Below are positions 1-6,647 of a DNA stretch of 13,514 nucleotides, one piece after another. Below the pieces are notes generated by a model. It saw only the letters and a list, made by a program, of their open reading frames with translations. It did no database searches and was not told the DNA's origin. This DNA is from Streptomyces griseoluteus (lineage in GTDB: Bacteria > Actinomycetota > Actinomycetes > Streptomycetales > Streptomycetaceae): NCBI GenBank assembly GCA_000717735.1, contig JOBE01000098.1:1-13514 (forward strand), written 5' to 3'. Position numbers and translations under genes: made by a program. The stretch's first letter is position 1; each line of letters starts with the position of its first letter.

Positions 1-139
1 GCCCCGCCCCCGTCCCCCGCTCCGGGGAGGCCGCGGCCCCCGGCACCGCTCCGATCACCAGCGCACCTCCCAGAGCCAGTACCCCGCCGCCGAACGCACG
101 GCGGCTCGGTCTTCCGTCTCGTGTCGCGTCCTCCGTCAT
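1..139 (-). CDS. 5' end of a gene for a Tat-exported protein (truncated by window edge)
   Basis: Reading the minus strand from an ATG at 139 gives an open frame of 46 codons that runs off the window without a stop. The visible protein is almost entirely a signal peptide. It has a polar, basic N-region, a twin-arginine motif S-R-R-A-F-G (residues 12-17), a weakly hydrophobic Gly/Ala/Leu/Val core (about 18-35) and an Ala-Ala-Ala-Ser cleavage-like site near residues 35-38, followed by a Pro/Gly-rich stretch. The twin arginines followed by a mild hydrophobic core fit Tat export better than Sec. A purine-rich GGGAGAGGG lies about 8 nt upstream of the ATG. The gene is divergent from the nitronate monooxygenase-like gene and shares its 117-bp control region. 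The mature domain is outside the window, so no function can be given. Confidence 0.7.
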   Translation of the reverse strand, partial: MTEDATRDGRPSRRAFGGGVLALGGALVIGAVPGAAASPERGTGAG

Positions 140-195
140 GCCCACCCTCTCCCACCGGGGACCGCGGTGAAACGTCGACGTGCCGCCCGCAAGGA

Positions 196-214
196 TTCTG
201 ACGGGCCATCAGAA
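196..214. promoter_or_regulatory. 19-bp palindromic operator candidate
   Basis: TTCTGA (196-201) and TCAGAA (209-214) are exact inverted repeats. The seven bases between them, CGGGCCA, continue the symmetry with one mismatch, so the two 9-bp half-sites TTCTGACGG and CCATCAGAA match at 8 of 9 positions around a central G. It lies 42 bp upstream of the ATG at 257 and 57 bp from the divergent start at 139, a normal place for a TetR-type repressor site. The regulator is not encoded in this window. The dyad itself is directly visible; the operator role is inferred. Confidence 0.6.
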
Positions 215-256
215 AACCTCTTCCCTCCGAGGCGCCGCTGAGGCATCCTGCCGCCC

Positions 257-1366
257 ATGAAGACGGAGCTGAGTCGCACCCTGGGGATCGAGCACGCCAT
301 CTTCGGCTTCACGCCCTTCCCCGCGGTGGCCGCCGCACTCACCAGAGCCGGCGGGTTCGGCGTCCTCGGCGCGGTCCGCTACACCGCCCCCGAGGACCTC
401 GCCCGCGACCTCGACTGGATGCAGGAGCACACCGGAGGACTGCCCTACGGCCTCGACGTCGTGATGCCCGCGAAGAAGGTCGAGGGGGTCAGCGAGGCCG
501 AGGTCGAGGCCATGATCCCGGAGGGGCACCGGGCGTTCGTCCGCGCCACCCTCGCCAAGCACGGCGTGCCCGAGCTCGCCGAGGGCGAGGCCTCCGGGTG
601 GCGCATCACCGGCTGGATGGAGCAGGTCGCCCGCAACCAGCTCGACGTGGCCTTCGACTACCCGATCAAACTCCTCGCCAACGCCCTCGGTTCACCGCCA
701 CCGGACGTCGTCGCCCGCGCCCACGACCACGGCGTCCTCGTCGCCGCCCTCGCCGGCAGCGCCCGCCACGCCCGCCACCACGCCGAGGCCGGCATCGACA
801 TCGTCGTCGCCCAGGGCTACGAGGCCGGCGGCCACACCGGCGAGATCGCCTCCATGGTCCTCACCCCCGAGGTCGTCGACGCCGTGTCCCCGCTGCCCGT
901 GCTCGCCGCCGGCGGCATCGGCAGCGGCGAGCAGATCGCCGCCGGACTCGCCCTCGGCGCCCAGGGCGTCTGGCTCGGCTCGATCTGGCTCACCACCACC
1001 GAGGCCGACCTGCACTCCCGCGCCCTCACCGCCAAGCTCCTCGCCGCGGGGTCAGGCGACACCGTCCGCTCCCGCGCCCTGACCGGCAAGCCCGCCCGGC
1101 AGCTCCGTACCGGGTGGACCGACGCCTGGGACGACCCGGCGGGACCCGGCACGCTCCCCATGCCGCTCCAGGGACTCCTGGTCGCCGAGGCCGTCTCCCG
1201 TATCCAGAAGTACGAGATCGATCCGCTCCTCGGCACCCCCGTCGGACAGATCGTCGGCCGGATGAACGCGGAGCGCAGCGTCCAGCAGGTCGTGGACGAG
1301 CTCACCCGCGGCTTCGAGAAGGCCGTCGACCGCATCAACCGCATCGCCGGACGGAGCGACTCATGA
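257..1366 (+). CDS. Nitronate monooxygenase-like FMN oxidoreductase
   Basis: This 369-residue TIM-barrel flavoprotein belongs to the nitronate monooxygenase/2-nitropropane dioxygenase family, whose members oxidise alkyl nitronates or act as FabK-like or IpdC-like FMN enzymes. The motif AQGYEAGGHTG places the family's catalytic His at H193. AAGGIGSGEQIAAGLALGAQ followed by GVWLGS matches the FMN-phosphate-binding barrel end. Length is normal. The N-terminal loop reads GIEHAIFGFTPFP instead of the usual Q-x-P-M type motif, so activity on nitronates is uncertain. The start is the first ATG in frame; the Shine-Dalgarno site is weak (GAGG about 14 nt upstream). The stop overlaps the next start as ATGA, implying translational coupling to the acyl-CoA synthetase and a shared substrate or pathway. 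The palindrome at 196-214 probably controls both. Family assignment is firm; substrate unknown. Confidence 0.9.
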   Translation: MKTELSRTLGIEHAIFGFTPFPAVAAALTRAGGFGVLGAVRYTAPEDLARDLDWMQEHTGGLPYGLDVVMPAKKVEGVSEAEVEAMIPEGHRAFVRATLAKHGVPELAEGEASGWRITGWMEQVARNQLDVAFDYPIKLLANALGSPPPDVVARAHDHGVLVAALAGSARHARHHAEAGIDIVVAQGYEAGGHTGEIASMVLTPEVVDAVSPLPVLAAGGIGSGEQIAAGLALGAQGVWLGSIWLTTTEADLHSRALTAKLLAAGSGDTVRSRALTGKPARQLRTGWTDAWDDPAGPGTLPMPLQGLLVAEAVSRIQKYEIDPLLGTPVGQIVGRMNAERSVQQVVDELTRGFEKAVDRINRIAGRSDS

Positions 1367-2916
1367 GTCAGGGAGCCCCCACGGGATTCTGGGCCCAGGC
1401 AGCCGCCGACCCGGGCCGCACGGTCCTCGTCGCACCCGACGGCGAGGAGTGGACCGCCGAACGGCTGCACATCGAGGCGAACCGTCTGGTCCACGGGCTG
1501 CGCGCGGCGGGCCTGGAGCGCGGCGACGCCTTCGCCGTAGTCCTGCCCAACGGCCCCGAGTTCTTCGCGGCCCATCTCGCCGCCACCCAGGCCGGGTTCT
1601 ACCTCGTCCCCGTCAACCACCACTTCGTCGGCCCCGAGATCGCCTGGATCGTCGCCGACTCGGGCGCCAAGGTCCTCCTCGCCCATGAGCGGTTCGCCGA
1701 GGCGGTCACCCTCGCCGCCGACGAGGCCGGACTCGCGCCCACCCACAGGTACGCGGTGGGCACCGTGCCCGGCTTCCGCCCGTACGCCGAACTCCTCGAA
1801 GGCCACGGCGGGGAGGCGCCCGCCGGCCGCACCCTCGGCTGGGTCATGAACTACACCTCGGGCACCACCGGACGGCCCCGGGGGATCCGCCGCCCGCTCC
1901 CGGGCAAGCTCCCCGAGGAGACCCATCTCGGCGGCTTCCTCGGCATCTTCGGCATCCGGCCGGGCGACGGCAACGTCCACCTCGTCTGCTCGCCGCTCTA
2001 CCACACGGCCGTGCTCCAGTTCGCCGCCGCCGCCCTGCACATCGGGCACCCCCTCGTCCTGATGGACCGGTGGACGCCCGAGGAGATGCTCCGCCTGATC
2101 GACCGGTACGCCTGCACCCACACCCACATGGTCCCCACCCAGTTCCACCGGCTCCTCTCCCTCCCCGAGGAGGTACGCGAGCGGTACGACGTCTCCTCGA
2201 TGCGGCACGCCATCCACGGCGCCGCGCCCTGCCCCGAGCACGTGAAGCGGGCCATGATCGACTGGTGGGGCCGCTGCGTCGAGGAGTACTACGCGGCGAG
2301 CGAGGGCGGGGGCGCCTTCGCGACGGCCGACGAGTGGCTGAAGAAACCCGGCACGGTCGGCAGGGCCTGGCCCATCAGCGAACTCGCCGTCTTCGACGAC
2401 GACGGCGTACGGCTGCCGCCCGGCGAACTCGGCACCGTCTACCTGAAGATGAACACCGGCGGCTTCCAGTACCACAAGGACGAGGCGAAGACGGCCAAGA
2501 ACCGCATCGGCGACTTCTTCACCGTCGGGGACCTCGGCGTCCTCGACGAGGACGGCTATCTCTTCCTCCGCGACCGCAAGATCGACATGATCATCTCCGG
2601 CGGCGTCAACATCTACCCGGCCGAGATCGAGGCGGCGCTGCTCGCCCACCCCGCCGTCGCGGACGCCGCCGCCTTCGGCATCCCGCACGCCGACTGGGGC
2701 GAGGAGGTCAAGGCGGTCGTCGAGGCGGCCGAGGGGTACGCGCCGGGGCCCGCGCTCGCCACCGAGATCCTGGCCCACTGCGCCGACCGCCTCGCCGGCT
2801 TCAAACGCCCGAAGTCGGTCGACTTCGTCCCGGCCATGCCCCGCGACCCCAACGGCAAGCTGTACAAGCGCCGCCTCCGCGACCCGTACTGGGAGGGAAG
2901 GGAACGCCCGGTCTAG
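1363..2916 (+). CDS. Acyl-CoA synthetase (AMP-dependent, FadD-like)
   Basis: This 517-residue adenylate-forming ligase would convert a carboxylic acid, ATP and CoA to acyl-CoA, AMP and pyrophosphate in the cytoplasm. Visible core motifs are the phosphate loop YTSGTTGRPRG (164-174), EYYAASEGGG (A5 region), VGDLG (388-392), RDRKIDMIISGGVNIYP (403-419) and the C-terminal catalytic lysine K499 in NGKLYKRRLRD. The phosphate loop ends Arg-Gly rather than the usual Lys-Gly, a mild deviation. The ATG lies inside the stop of the upstream flavoprotein gene (ATGA), so the two are translationally coupled. An open frame extends far upstream to 598, but only as an out-of-frame shadow of the flavoprotein gene; the ligase family N-terminus begins near 1363. 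Medium- or long-chain, steroid side-chain or aromatic acids are all possible substrates. Confidence 0.92.
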   Translation: MSQGAPTGFWAQAAADPGRTVLVAPDGEEWTAERLHIEANRLVHGLRAAGLERGDAFAVVLPNGPEFFAAHLAATQAGFYLVPVNHHFVGPEIAWIVADSGAKVLLAHERFAEAVTLAADEAGLAPTHRYAVGTVPGFRPYAELLEGHGGEAPAGRTLGWVMNYTSGTTGRPRGIRRPLPGKLPEETHLGGFLGIFGIRPGDGNVHLVCSPLYHTAVLQFAAAALHIGHPLVLMDRWTPEEMLRLIDRYACTHTHMVPTQFHRLLSLPEEVRERYDVSSMRHAIHGAAPCPEHVKRAMIDWWGRCVEEYYAASEGGGAFATADEWLKKPGTVGRAWPISELAVFDDDGVRLPPGELGTVYLKMNTGGFQYHKDEAKTAKNRIGDFFTVGDLGVLDEDGYLFLRDRKIDMIISGGVNIYPAEIEAALLAHPAVADAAAFGIPHADWGEEVKAVVEAAEGYAPGPALATEILAHCADRLAGFKRPKSVDFVPAMPRDPNGKLYKRRLRDPYWEGRERPV

Positions 2917-2946
2917 GACGTGTCCGCAGGCCACCACCCCTGAACG

Positions 2947-2978
2947 AAAGGGACGCAAGGGGGCGTAAGGGCCCCTTT
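2947..2978. repeat. Three AAGGG iterations with dyad symmetry upstream of chaA
   Basis: AAGGG occurs at 2948, 2957 and 2967, spacing 9 and 10 bp, roughly one helical turn, and two of the three copies are followed by a CG-containing tail. The last copy reads into CCCCTTT. This gives alternative stems: AAGGGG (2957-2962) with CCCCTT (2972-2977), or AAAGGG (2947-2952) with CCCTTT (2973-2978). It could be a weak terminator after the ligase gene, or a regulator-binding array for chaA. There is no proper T-tract, so neither role is secure. Confidence 0.35.
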
Positions 2979-2995
2979 GTGGCAGGATGCGGATC

Positions 2996-4093
2996 ATGAG
3001 TTCGAGTACGGTGTCGACGGCACGGCAGTGGACCACCTGGGGGCCGGTGGTGGCCGCGCTCGCGCTGGGAGCGGCCTGGGGGCGCGACCTCCCGGGCTTC
3101 GCCGTCGGTCTCATCGCGCTCTGTCTCATGGCCGCCGTCCTCGCCGCGGTCCACCACGCCGAGGTCATCGCCCACCGCGTCGGCGAACCCTTCGGCTCGC
3201 TCGTCCTCGCCGTGGCGGTCACCGTCATCGAGGTCGGACTCATCGTCACCCTGATGGCTGGCGGCGGCGAGAAGACCTCGACCTACGCGCGCGACACCGT
3301 CTTCGCCGCCGTCATGATCACCTGCAACGGCATCGTCGGCCTGTCCCTCCTCGTCGGCGCGCTCCGCAACCGCGTCGCGGTCTTCAACGCCGAGGGCTCC
3401 GGCGGCGCACTCGCCACCGTCTGCACCCTGGCCACGATGACCCTGGTCCTGCCCACCTTCACCACGAGCCACCGGGGCCCCGAGTTCTCCTCGGCGCAGC
3501 TCGCCTTCGCCGCCGTCGCCTCCCTCTGCCTGTACGGAGTGTTCGTCGGCGTCCAGACCGTACGGCACCGGGACTACTTCCTGCCGGTGCCCCGGCCGGG
3601 ACACGAATCGGAGGAGGAGCACGCCGAGCCGCCGACCCGGCGGGAGACGCTGACCAGTCTCGGACTCCTCCTCCTGGCCCTCGTCGCCGTCGTCGGCAAC
3701 GCCAAGCTGATCTCGCCGACCATCGAGGACGGCGTCGAGTCGGCGGGCCTCCCCAAGGCGGTCGTCGGTGTCGTCATCGCCCTGATGGTGCTGCTGCCGG
3801 AAACGCTCGCCGCCGTCCGCGCGGCCCGCAGGGACCGGATGCAGACCAGCCTCAACCTCGCGTACGGCTCCGCGATCGCCAGTATCGGACTGACGATTCC
3901 GGCGATCGCGCTCGCTTCGATCTGGCTGTCCGGGCCCCTCGTACTCGGTCTGGGTCCGCTCCACATGGTGCTGCTCGTCCTCACCGGTGTGGTGAGCGCC
4001 CTGACCGTGGTGCCCGGACGGGCCACCCTCCTTCAGGGCGGCGTCCATCTCGCGATCTTCGCCGCCTTCGTCTTCCTGTCGTTCAGCCCCTGA
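2996..4093 (+). CDS. chaA: ChaA-type calcium/proton antiporter
   Basis: This 365-residue integral membrane protein matches the length and two-repeat design of bacterial ChaA, a CaCA-superfamily exchanger that exports Ca2+ (and Na+/K+ in some species) in exchange for protons. The first repeat carries GEPFGSLVLAVAVTVIEV (63-80, with E64 and E79). The second carries the family-typical LLPETLAAVRAARRD (E269) followed by a SLNLAYGSAIASIGLT stretch. About ten or eleven hydrophobic segments are visible, split by an acidic, hydrophilic loop (ESEEEHAEPPTRR) before the second repeat. I chose the ATG at 2996 because AGGA (2984-2987) sits 8 nt before it; the in-frame ATG at 2987 would add MRI but overlaps that site. 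It has its own upstream region, so it is probably transcribed separately from the ligase. Its stop codon lies inside the convergent acylase gene. Confidence 0.88.
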   Translation: MSSSTVSTARQWTTWGPVVAALALGAAWGRDLPGFAVGLIALCLMAAVLAAVHHAEVIAHRVGEPFGSLVLAVAVTVIEVGLIVTLMAGGGEKTSTYARDTVFAAVMITCNGIVGLSLLVGALRNRVAVFNAEGSGGALATVCTLATMTLVLPTFTTSHRGPEFSSAQLAFAAVASLCLYGVFVGVQTVRHRDYFLPVPRPGHESEEEHAEPPTRRETLTSLGLLLLALVAVVGNAKLISPTIEDGVESAGLPKAVVGVVIALMVLLPETLAAVRAARRDRMQTSLNLAYGSAIASIGLTIPAIALASIWLSGPLVLGLGPLHMVLLVLTGVVSALTVVPGRATLLQGGVHLAIFAAFVFLSFSP

Positions 4094-6491
4094 CGACCAC
4101 CACCCGCAGGGCGGGCGAGCGCAGGATGTCCTGCTCGCAGAAGCGCGACGTCACCCAGCGCTCGCCCGCGTACAGACGGGTCTGGTCGCTGTGGTGCGGT
4201 GACGCCGGGTTCGACGACTGCGAGTACGAGAGCAGGGTGCGGGCCACCGGGCACCGGCCGCCGTCCCAGCCCACCGCCTGCACATGGCTGGTGCCGTGCG
4301 CGACCTCCACGTAGCCGCCGCCCGCCGCGTTCCACACGGGTTCGGTCTTGTTCCAGACGCCCAGCGACTCGGTGCCGCCGCTCACCGGGATCCGCTCCCC
4401 GTTCCGTACGACGAACTGGTGGTCCCCGAGCGGTGCGTCCAGCGGGATCCCGGCGGCCCGCAGCTCCGCCGCCGCGTCGGTCAGCGCCTTCGCGAAGCCG
4501 GGCGTCGCCGTGTTCAGGGTGTGCGGGGTACGGACCGGGTCGGCCGCCGAGAACGGCACCTTCCACTGGTCCGCCGGCTTCACCGTGGCGGTGAACTTCC
4601 GCCAGAAGCGGTCGAAGAGCAGCGCGCCCCGGCTGTCGGTGTTCACCGTCCGGTCCCAGGCCCCGATCACCCGGCAGACCTCCGGGTCCCCGGGCAGCGC
4701 GGACGCGCAGGCCCGCGCCGCGTCGGCCGCCGCCATGTCACCGGCCGGCGCCCGGTTGGCGAACTGCTGGCGCTGGAGGTCGGCCACCGTCAGGCCCCCG
4801 CGCTCCGCCATCGCCGCCATGTCCTCCACGCCGCCCCTGGTACGGAGGGAGCGCGGGGTCGCGATCGTGCCGAAGATCCGCTCGTACCCGGTGAGCGGCC
4901 GGTCGGCGTTGGTCAGCCAGGCACTGTCGTTGGAGTTCCCCACGTACGGGGCGTCCCGCAGCACCGGCATCCGCGCGGGGCCGAACACCCCCGGCTGCAC
5001 GGCGTCCGGGTCGGAGCCGAGTGCGCAGTCGGACCGTGAGCCGTCGAGCACCGCGACGCCGGAGGAGGGGTAGGTGGCCCGGCCGAGCGGGGTGGAGCAG
5101 CGCTCGGCGAGTTCGTCGGTGATCCGGGGGAGCACCTGGGACTGGCTGAAGAACGAGTGCCCCGCCGAGTCGGCCGCGATCGTGTTCACCCAGGGCAGCC
5201 CCTGGGTGCGGCGCAGGGTCTCGGCGACGTCCCGCGTCGAGCGCGCCTTCGCGAACCCGAGCGCGGTGTCCGAGCCGCGCAGGTTGACCGCGTTGGGGTC
5301 GTTGAGCGCGTACGCGGTGGTCGCGGTCCACGGCAGCGGGAGCTGCGCGCCGAGTCCGCCGACGACCGGGCCGTACCGGGTCCACCACTGGGTACGGGTG
5401 ACCGGAGCGCCGTCCTTGACCGGCACGGTCACCGTGCGCGGGGTCATCCGCTCCGGCTTCCCGTCCACCAGGTACGAGGTCGGGTCGCCGGAGGCGAGCG
5501 TCAGCTGGTGCAGGTTGAGCGGTACCCCGGTGGCGACGGTGTGGCTCCAGGCGACCTTGGCGTTGAAGCCGATGTTCACGACGGTCGTGCCGAGGAGCGA
5601 GGCGCCGGAGACGTTCAGCTCGCCGGGGATGGTCTGCTGCGACTGCCAGAAACGACGCCCGCCCTGCCAGGGATAGTGCGGGTTTCCGAGGAGCAGCCCG
5701 CGGCCGTTCGCCGTGGTGGCCCCGGAGAACGCGACGGCGTTCGAGCCCATGGTGGCGTTCTCGGCGGCGAACAGTTTCCCGGCCGCCGCCGCGGCGGCGG
5801 CCGGATCGGGGACGCCCCCGGACGCGGCGGCCGAAGGGGGAGCGGCCGGCGGGAGGGCGGCCGGCGGCCGGGCGCCCGTGATGCCGTCGACGGCCCGGCC
5901 CTGACCGCCGAGCACCGAGACGGCGTGGCCGCGCCGGGCCACGTCGAGGGCGGTCACCGGGCGCACCCAGTCGGCGCCCGCGCAGGCCGGATCCGATATG
6001 CGGTTCTTCCGCAGCCAGGAGTTGTAGCCGGCCGCCCAGCCGCGCATGAGCTCCTTGAGGTCGCCGCTCGGGCCGGCCGGTGCCGGAGTCGCGAGGAGCT
6101 TCTCGACCGTCCCGGCGTCCTTCACGCCACGGAAGTACAGATCGCTGGAGAGGTTCGTGGTGGCGGAGGACAGCGAGCCGTCCGTGCCGGCGTCCGGGCC
6201 GAAGTGCCGGGAGCGCTCGCCGTTCACGGTCAGGAAGCCGTCCGCGAGCGTGCAGACCTCGTCGGCGGCCTGGGCCCAGCCCGTACCGAAGCCGAGGTTC
6301 GCGTAGTCCTTGGCCACGATGTGCGGAATGCCGTACTCGGTGTACCGGATGACGGCCGACAGGCCACGGTCGGACGGGTGATGACCCCGGCCCCCGGAGT
6401 CGGCCACCGCCGCGCCGGGCAGCGAGGCCGTGACGACGGCGAGGGCCGCGCCGGAGAGAGCCAGGTGTTTCAGGCGGGTGCGGAGGTGCAA
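4083..6491 (-). CDS. Secreted Ntn-hydrolase acylase (penicillin/aculeacin/AHL acylase family)
   Basis: This 802-residue precursor of a heterodimeric N-terminal-nucleophile amidohydrolase would cleave the acyl amide of penicillins, lipopeptides, echinocandins or acyl-homoserine lactones outside the cell. A Sec-type signal peptide (HLRTRLKH, hydrophobic core, AVA-DS cleavage near 29-32) leads into the alpha chain, which has the family motif RYTEYGIPHIVAKDYANLGFG. A Pro/Ala-rich linker (207-249) precedes the autocleavage site MG-SNA with nucleophile Ser250. Numbering the beta chain from that Ser, His23 (NPHYPW) and Val70 (SHTVAT) fall exactly at the PvdQ catalytic positions, and an Asn lies in VGNSNDS at about 270-272. 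I start at TTG 6491: GGGAG sits 5 nt upstream and the next codons form a clean signal peptide. ATG 6533 is in frame but has no good Shine-Dalgarno site and overlaps a likely -10. Exact substrate class is undetermined. Confidence 0.92.
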   Translation of the reverse strand: MHLRTRLKHLALSGAALAVVTASLPGAAVADSGGRGHHPSDRGLSAVIRYTEYGIPHIVAKDYANLGFGTGWAQAADEVCTLADGFLTVNGERSRHFGPDAGTDGSLSSATTNLSSDLYFRGVKDAGTVEKLLATPAPAGPSGDLKELMRGWAAGYNSWLRKNRISDPACAGADWVRPVTALDVARRGHAVSVLGGQGRAVDGITGARPPAALPPAAPPSAAASGGVPDPAAAAAAAGKLFAAENATMGSNAVAFSGATTANGRGLLLGNPHYPWQGGRRFWQSQQTIPGELNVSGASLLGTTVVNIGFNAKVAWSHTVATGVPLNLHQLTLASGDPTSYLVDGKPERMTPRTVTVPVKDGAPVTRTQWWTRYGPVVGGLGAQLPLPWTATTAYALNDPNAVNLRGSDTALGFAKARSTRDVAETLRRTQGLPWVNTIAADSAGHSFFSQSQVLPRITDELAERCSTPLGRATYPSSGVAVLDGSRSDCALGSDPDAVQPGVFGPARMPVLRDAPYVGNSNDSAWLTNADRPLTGYERIFGTIATPRSLRTRGGVEDMAAMAERGGLTVADLQRQQFANRAPAGDMAAADAARACASALPGDPEVCRVIGAWDRTVNTDSRGALLFDRFWRKFTATVKPADQWKVPFSAADPVRTPHTLNTATPGFAKALTDAAAELRAAGIPLDAPLGDHQFVVRNGERIPVSGGTESLGVWNKTEPVWNAAGGGYVEVAHGTSHVQAVGWDGGRCPVARTLLSYSQSSNPASPHHSDQTRLYAGERWVTSRFCEQDILRSPALRVVVVRG
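5779..5804. repeat. Perfect 26-bp GC palindrome inside the acylase linker
   Basis: The sequence from 5779 to 5804 is its own exact reverse complement and is made only of G and C. It encodes the seven-alanine run and its flanks (residues about 230-238) of the linker that is removed or disordered when the acylase precursor matures. An 11-bp direct repeat, GCGGCCGGCGG, follows at 5842-5852 and 5857-5867, 15 bp (five codons) apart. Such simple GCC/GGC tracts can arise by slippage; the palindrome could form a hairpin in the mRNA. Confidence 0.75.
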
Positions 6492-6496
6492 CGTGT

Positions 6497-6501
6497 CTCC
6501 C
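6497..6501 (-). promoter_or_regulatory. Ribosome binding site deciding a TTG start
   Basis: GGGAG on the minus strand is followed by five bases (ACACG) and TTG at 6491. No comparable site precedes the in-frame ATG at 6533, and the TTG start gives a standard-length signal peptide, so this site argues for TTG initiation of the acylase. Confidence 0.6.
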
Positions 6502-6530
6502 AACGGGCGGATGGGAATTGCGGGTTGGAC

Positions 6531-6560
6531 CATGCACCCAGGTGCGCGTCCCCTTGTCAA
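6531..6560 (-). promoter_or_regulatory. Candidate promoter of the acylase gene
   Basis: On the minus strand a perfect TTGACA (6560-6555) is followed, after 18 bp, by TGCATG (6536-6531), a poor but acceptable -10 for a housekeeping sigma factor. Transcription would begin near 6524, leaving about 33 nt of leader before the TTG at 6491. The -35 match is exact; the -10 is weak. Confidence 0.4.
6534..6545. promoter_or_regulatory. Inverted repeat GCACC-CA-GGTGC in the divergent promoter
   Basis: GCACC (6534-6538) and GGTGC (6541-6545) are exact inverted repeats separated by CA. They fall inside the -35 to -10 spacer of the candidate acylase promoter, where a bound repressor would block polymerase. 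The symmetry is visible; the regulator is unknown and a 5-bp arm can occur by chance in GC-rich DNA. Confidence 0.35.
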
Positions 6561-6611
6561 CATCCCGTTCGGTATCCGAGGTCCCGGCTGGTCCGGCAGG
6601 CCTCCCGGTAC

Positions 6612-6641
6612 TTGACCTTCCGCCCTCTGGGCGCCGAGGAT
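6612..6641 (+). promoter_or_regulatory. Candidate promoter / ribosome binding site of the second acyl-CoA synthetase
   Basis: TTGACC (6612-6617), an 18-bp spacer and GAGGAT (6636-6641) resemble a sigma-70-type promoter ending six bases before the ATG at 6648, which would give a nearly leaderless message. The same GAGGA (6636-6640) is also a good Shine-Dalgarno site, 7 nt from the ATG, in which case the promoter lies further upstream. The spacer contains CGCCC-TCT-GGGCG (6621-6633), an exact 5-bp inverted repeat. Confidence 0.35.
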
Positions 6642-6647
6642 CGCCGC

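Noticed and set aside
172..181. 10-bp perfect palindrome ACGTCGACGT in the divergent region
   Set aside because: Symmetric but short and composed of CG-rich steps common in this DNA; without a second copy or known motif I do not call it a site.
598..1362. In-frame upstream extension of the first acyl-CoA synthetase
   Set aside because: The extension is an Arg/Pro-rich shadow of the flavoprotein gene. The ligase family N-terminus begins at the ATGA overlap at 1363.
2070..2999. 309-codon plus-strand frame within the first ligase gene
   Set aside because: Arg/Pro-rich out-of-frame shadow without domain motifs.
817..3249. Very long minus-strand open frame (810 codons) antisense to the flavoprotein and ligase genes
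   Set aside because: Long antisense frames are expected opposite GC-rich actinomycete genes. The translation is low complexity with no recognisable domain, and the plus-strand genes have complete family motifs.
5157..6647. In-frame upstream extension of the second acyl-CoA synthetase to over 1000 codons, suggesting a fusion
   Set aside because: It is antisense to the acylase gene and contains no domain. The ATG at 6648 has a good ribosome site and a normal ligase N-terminus.
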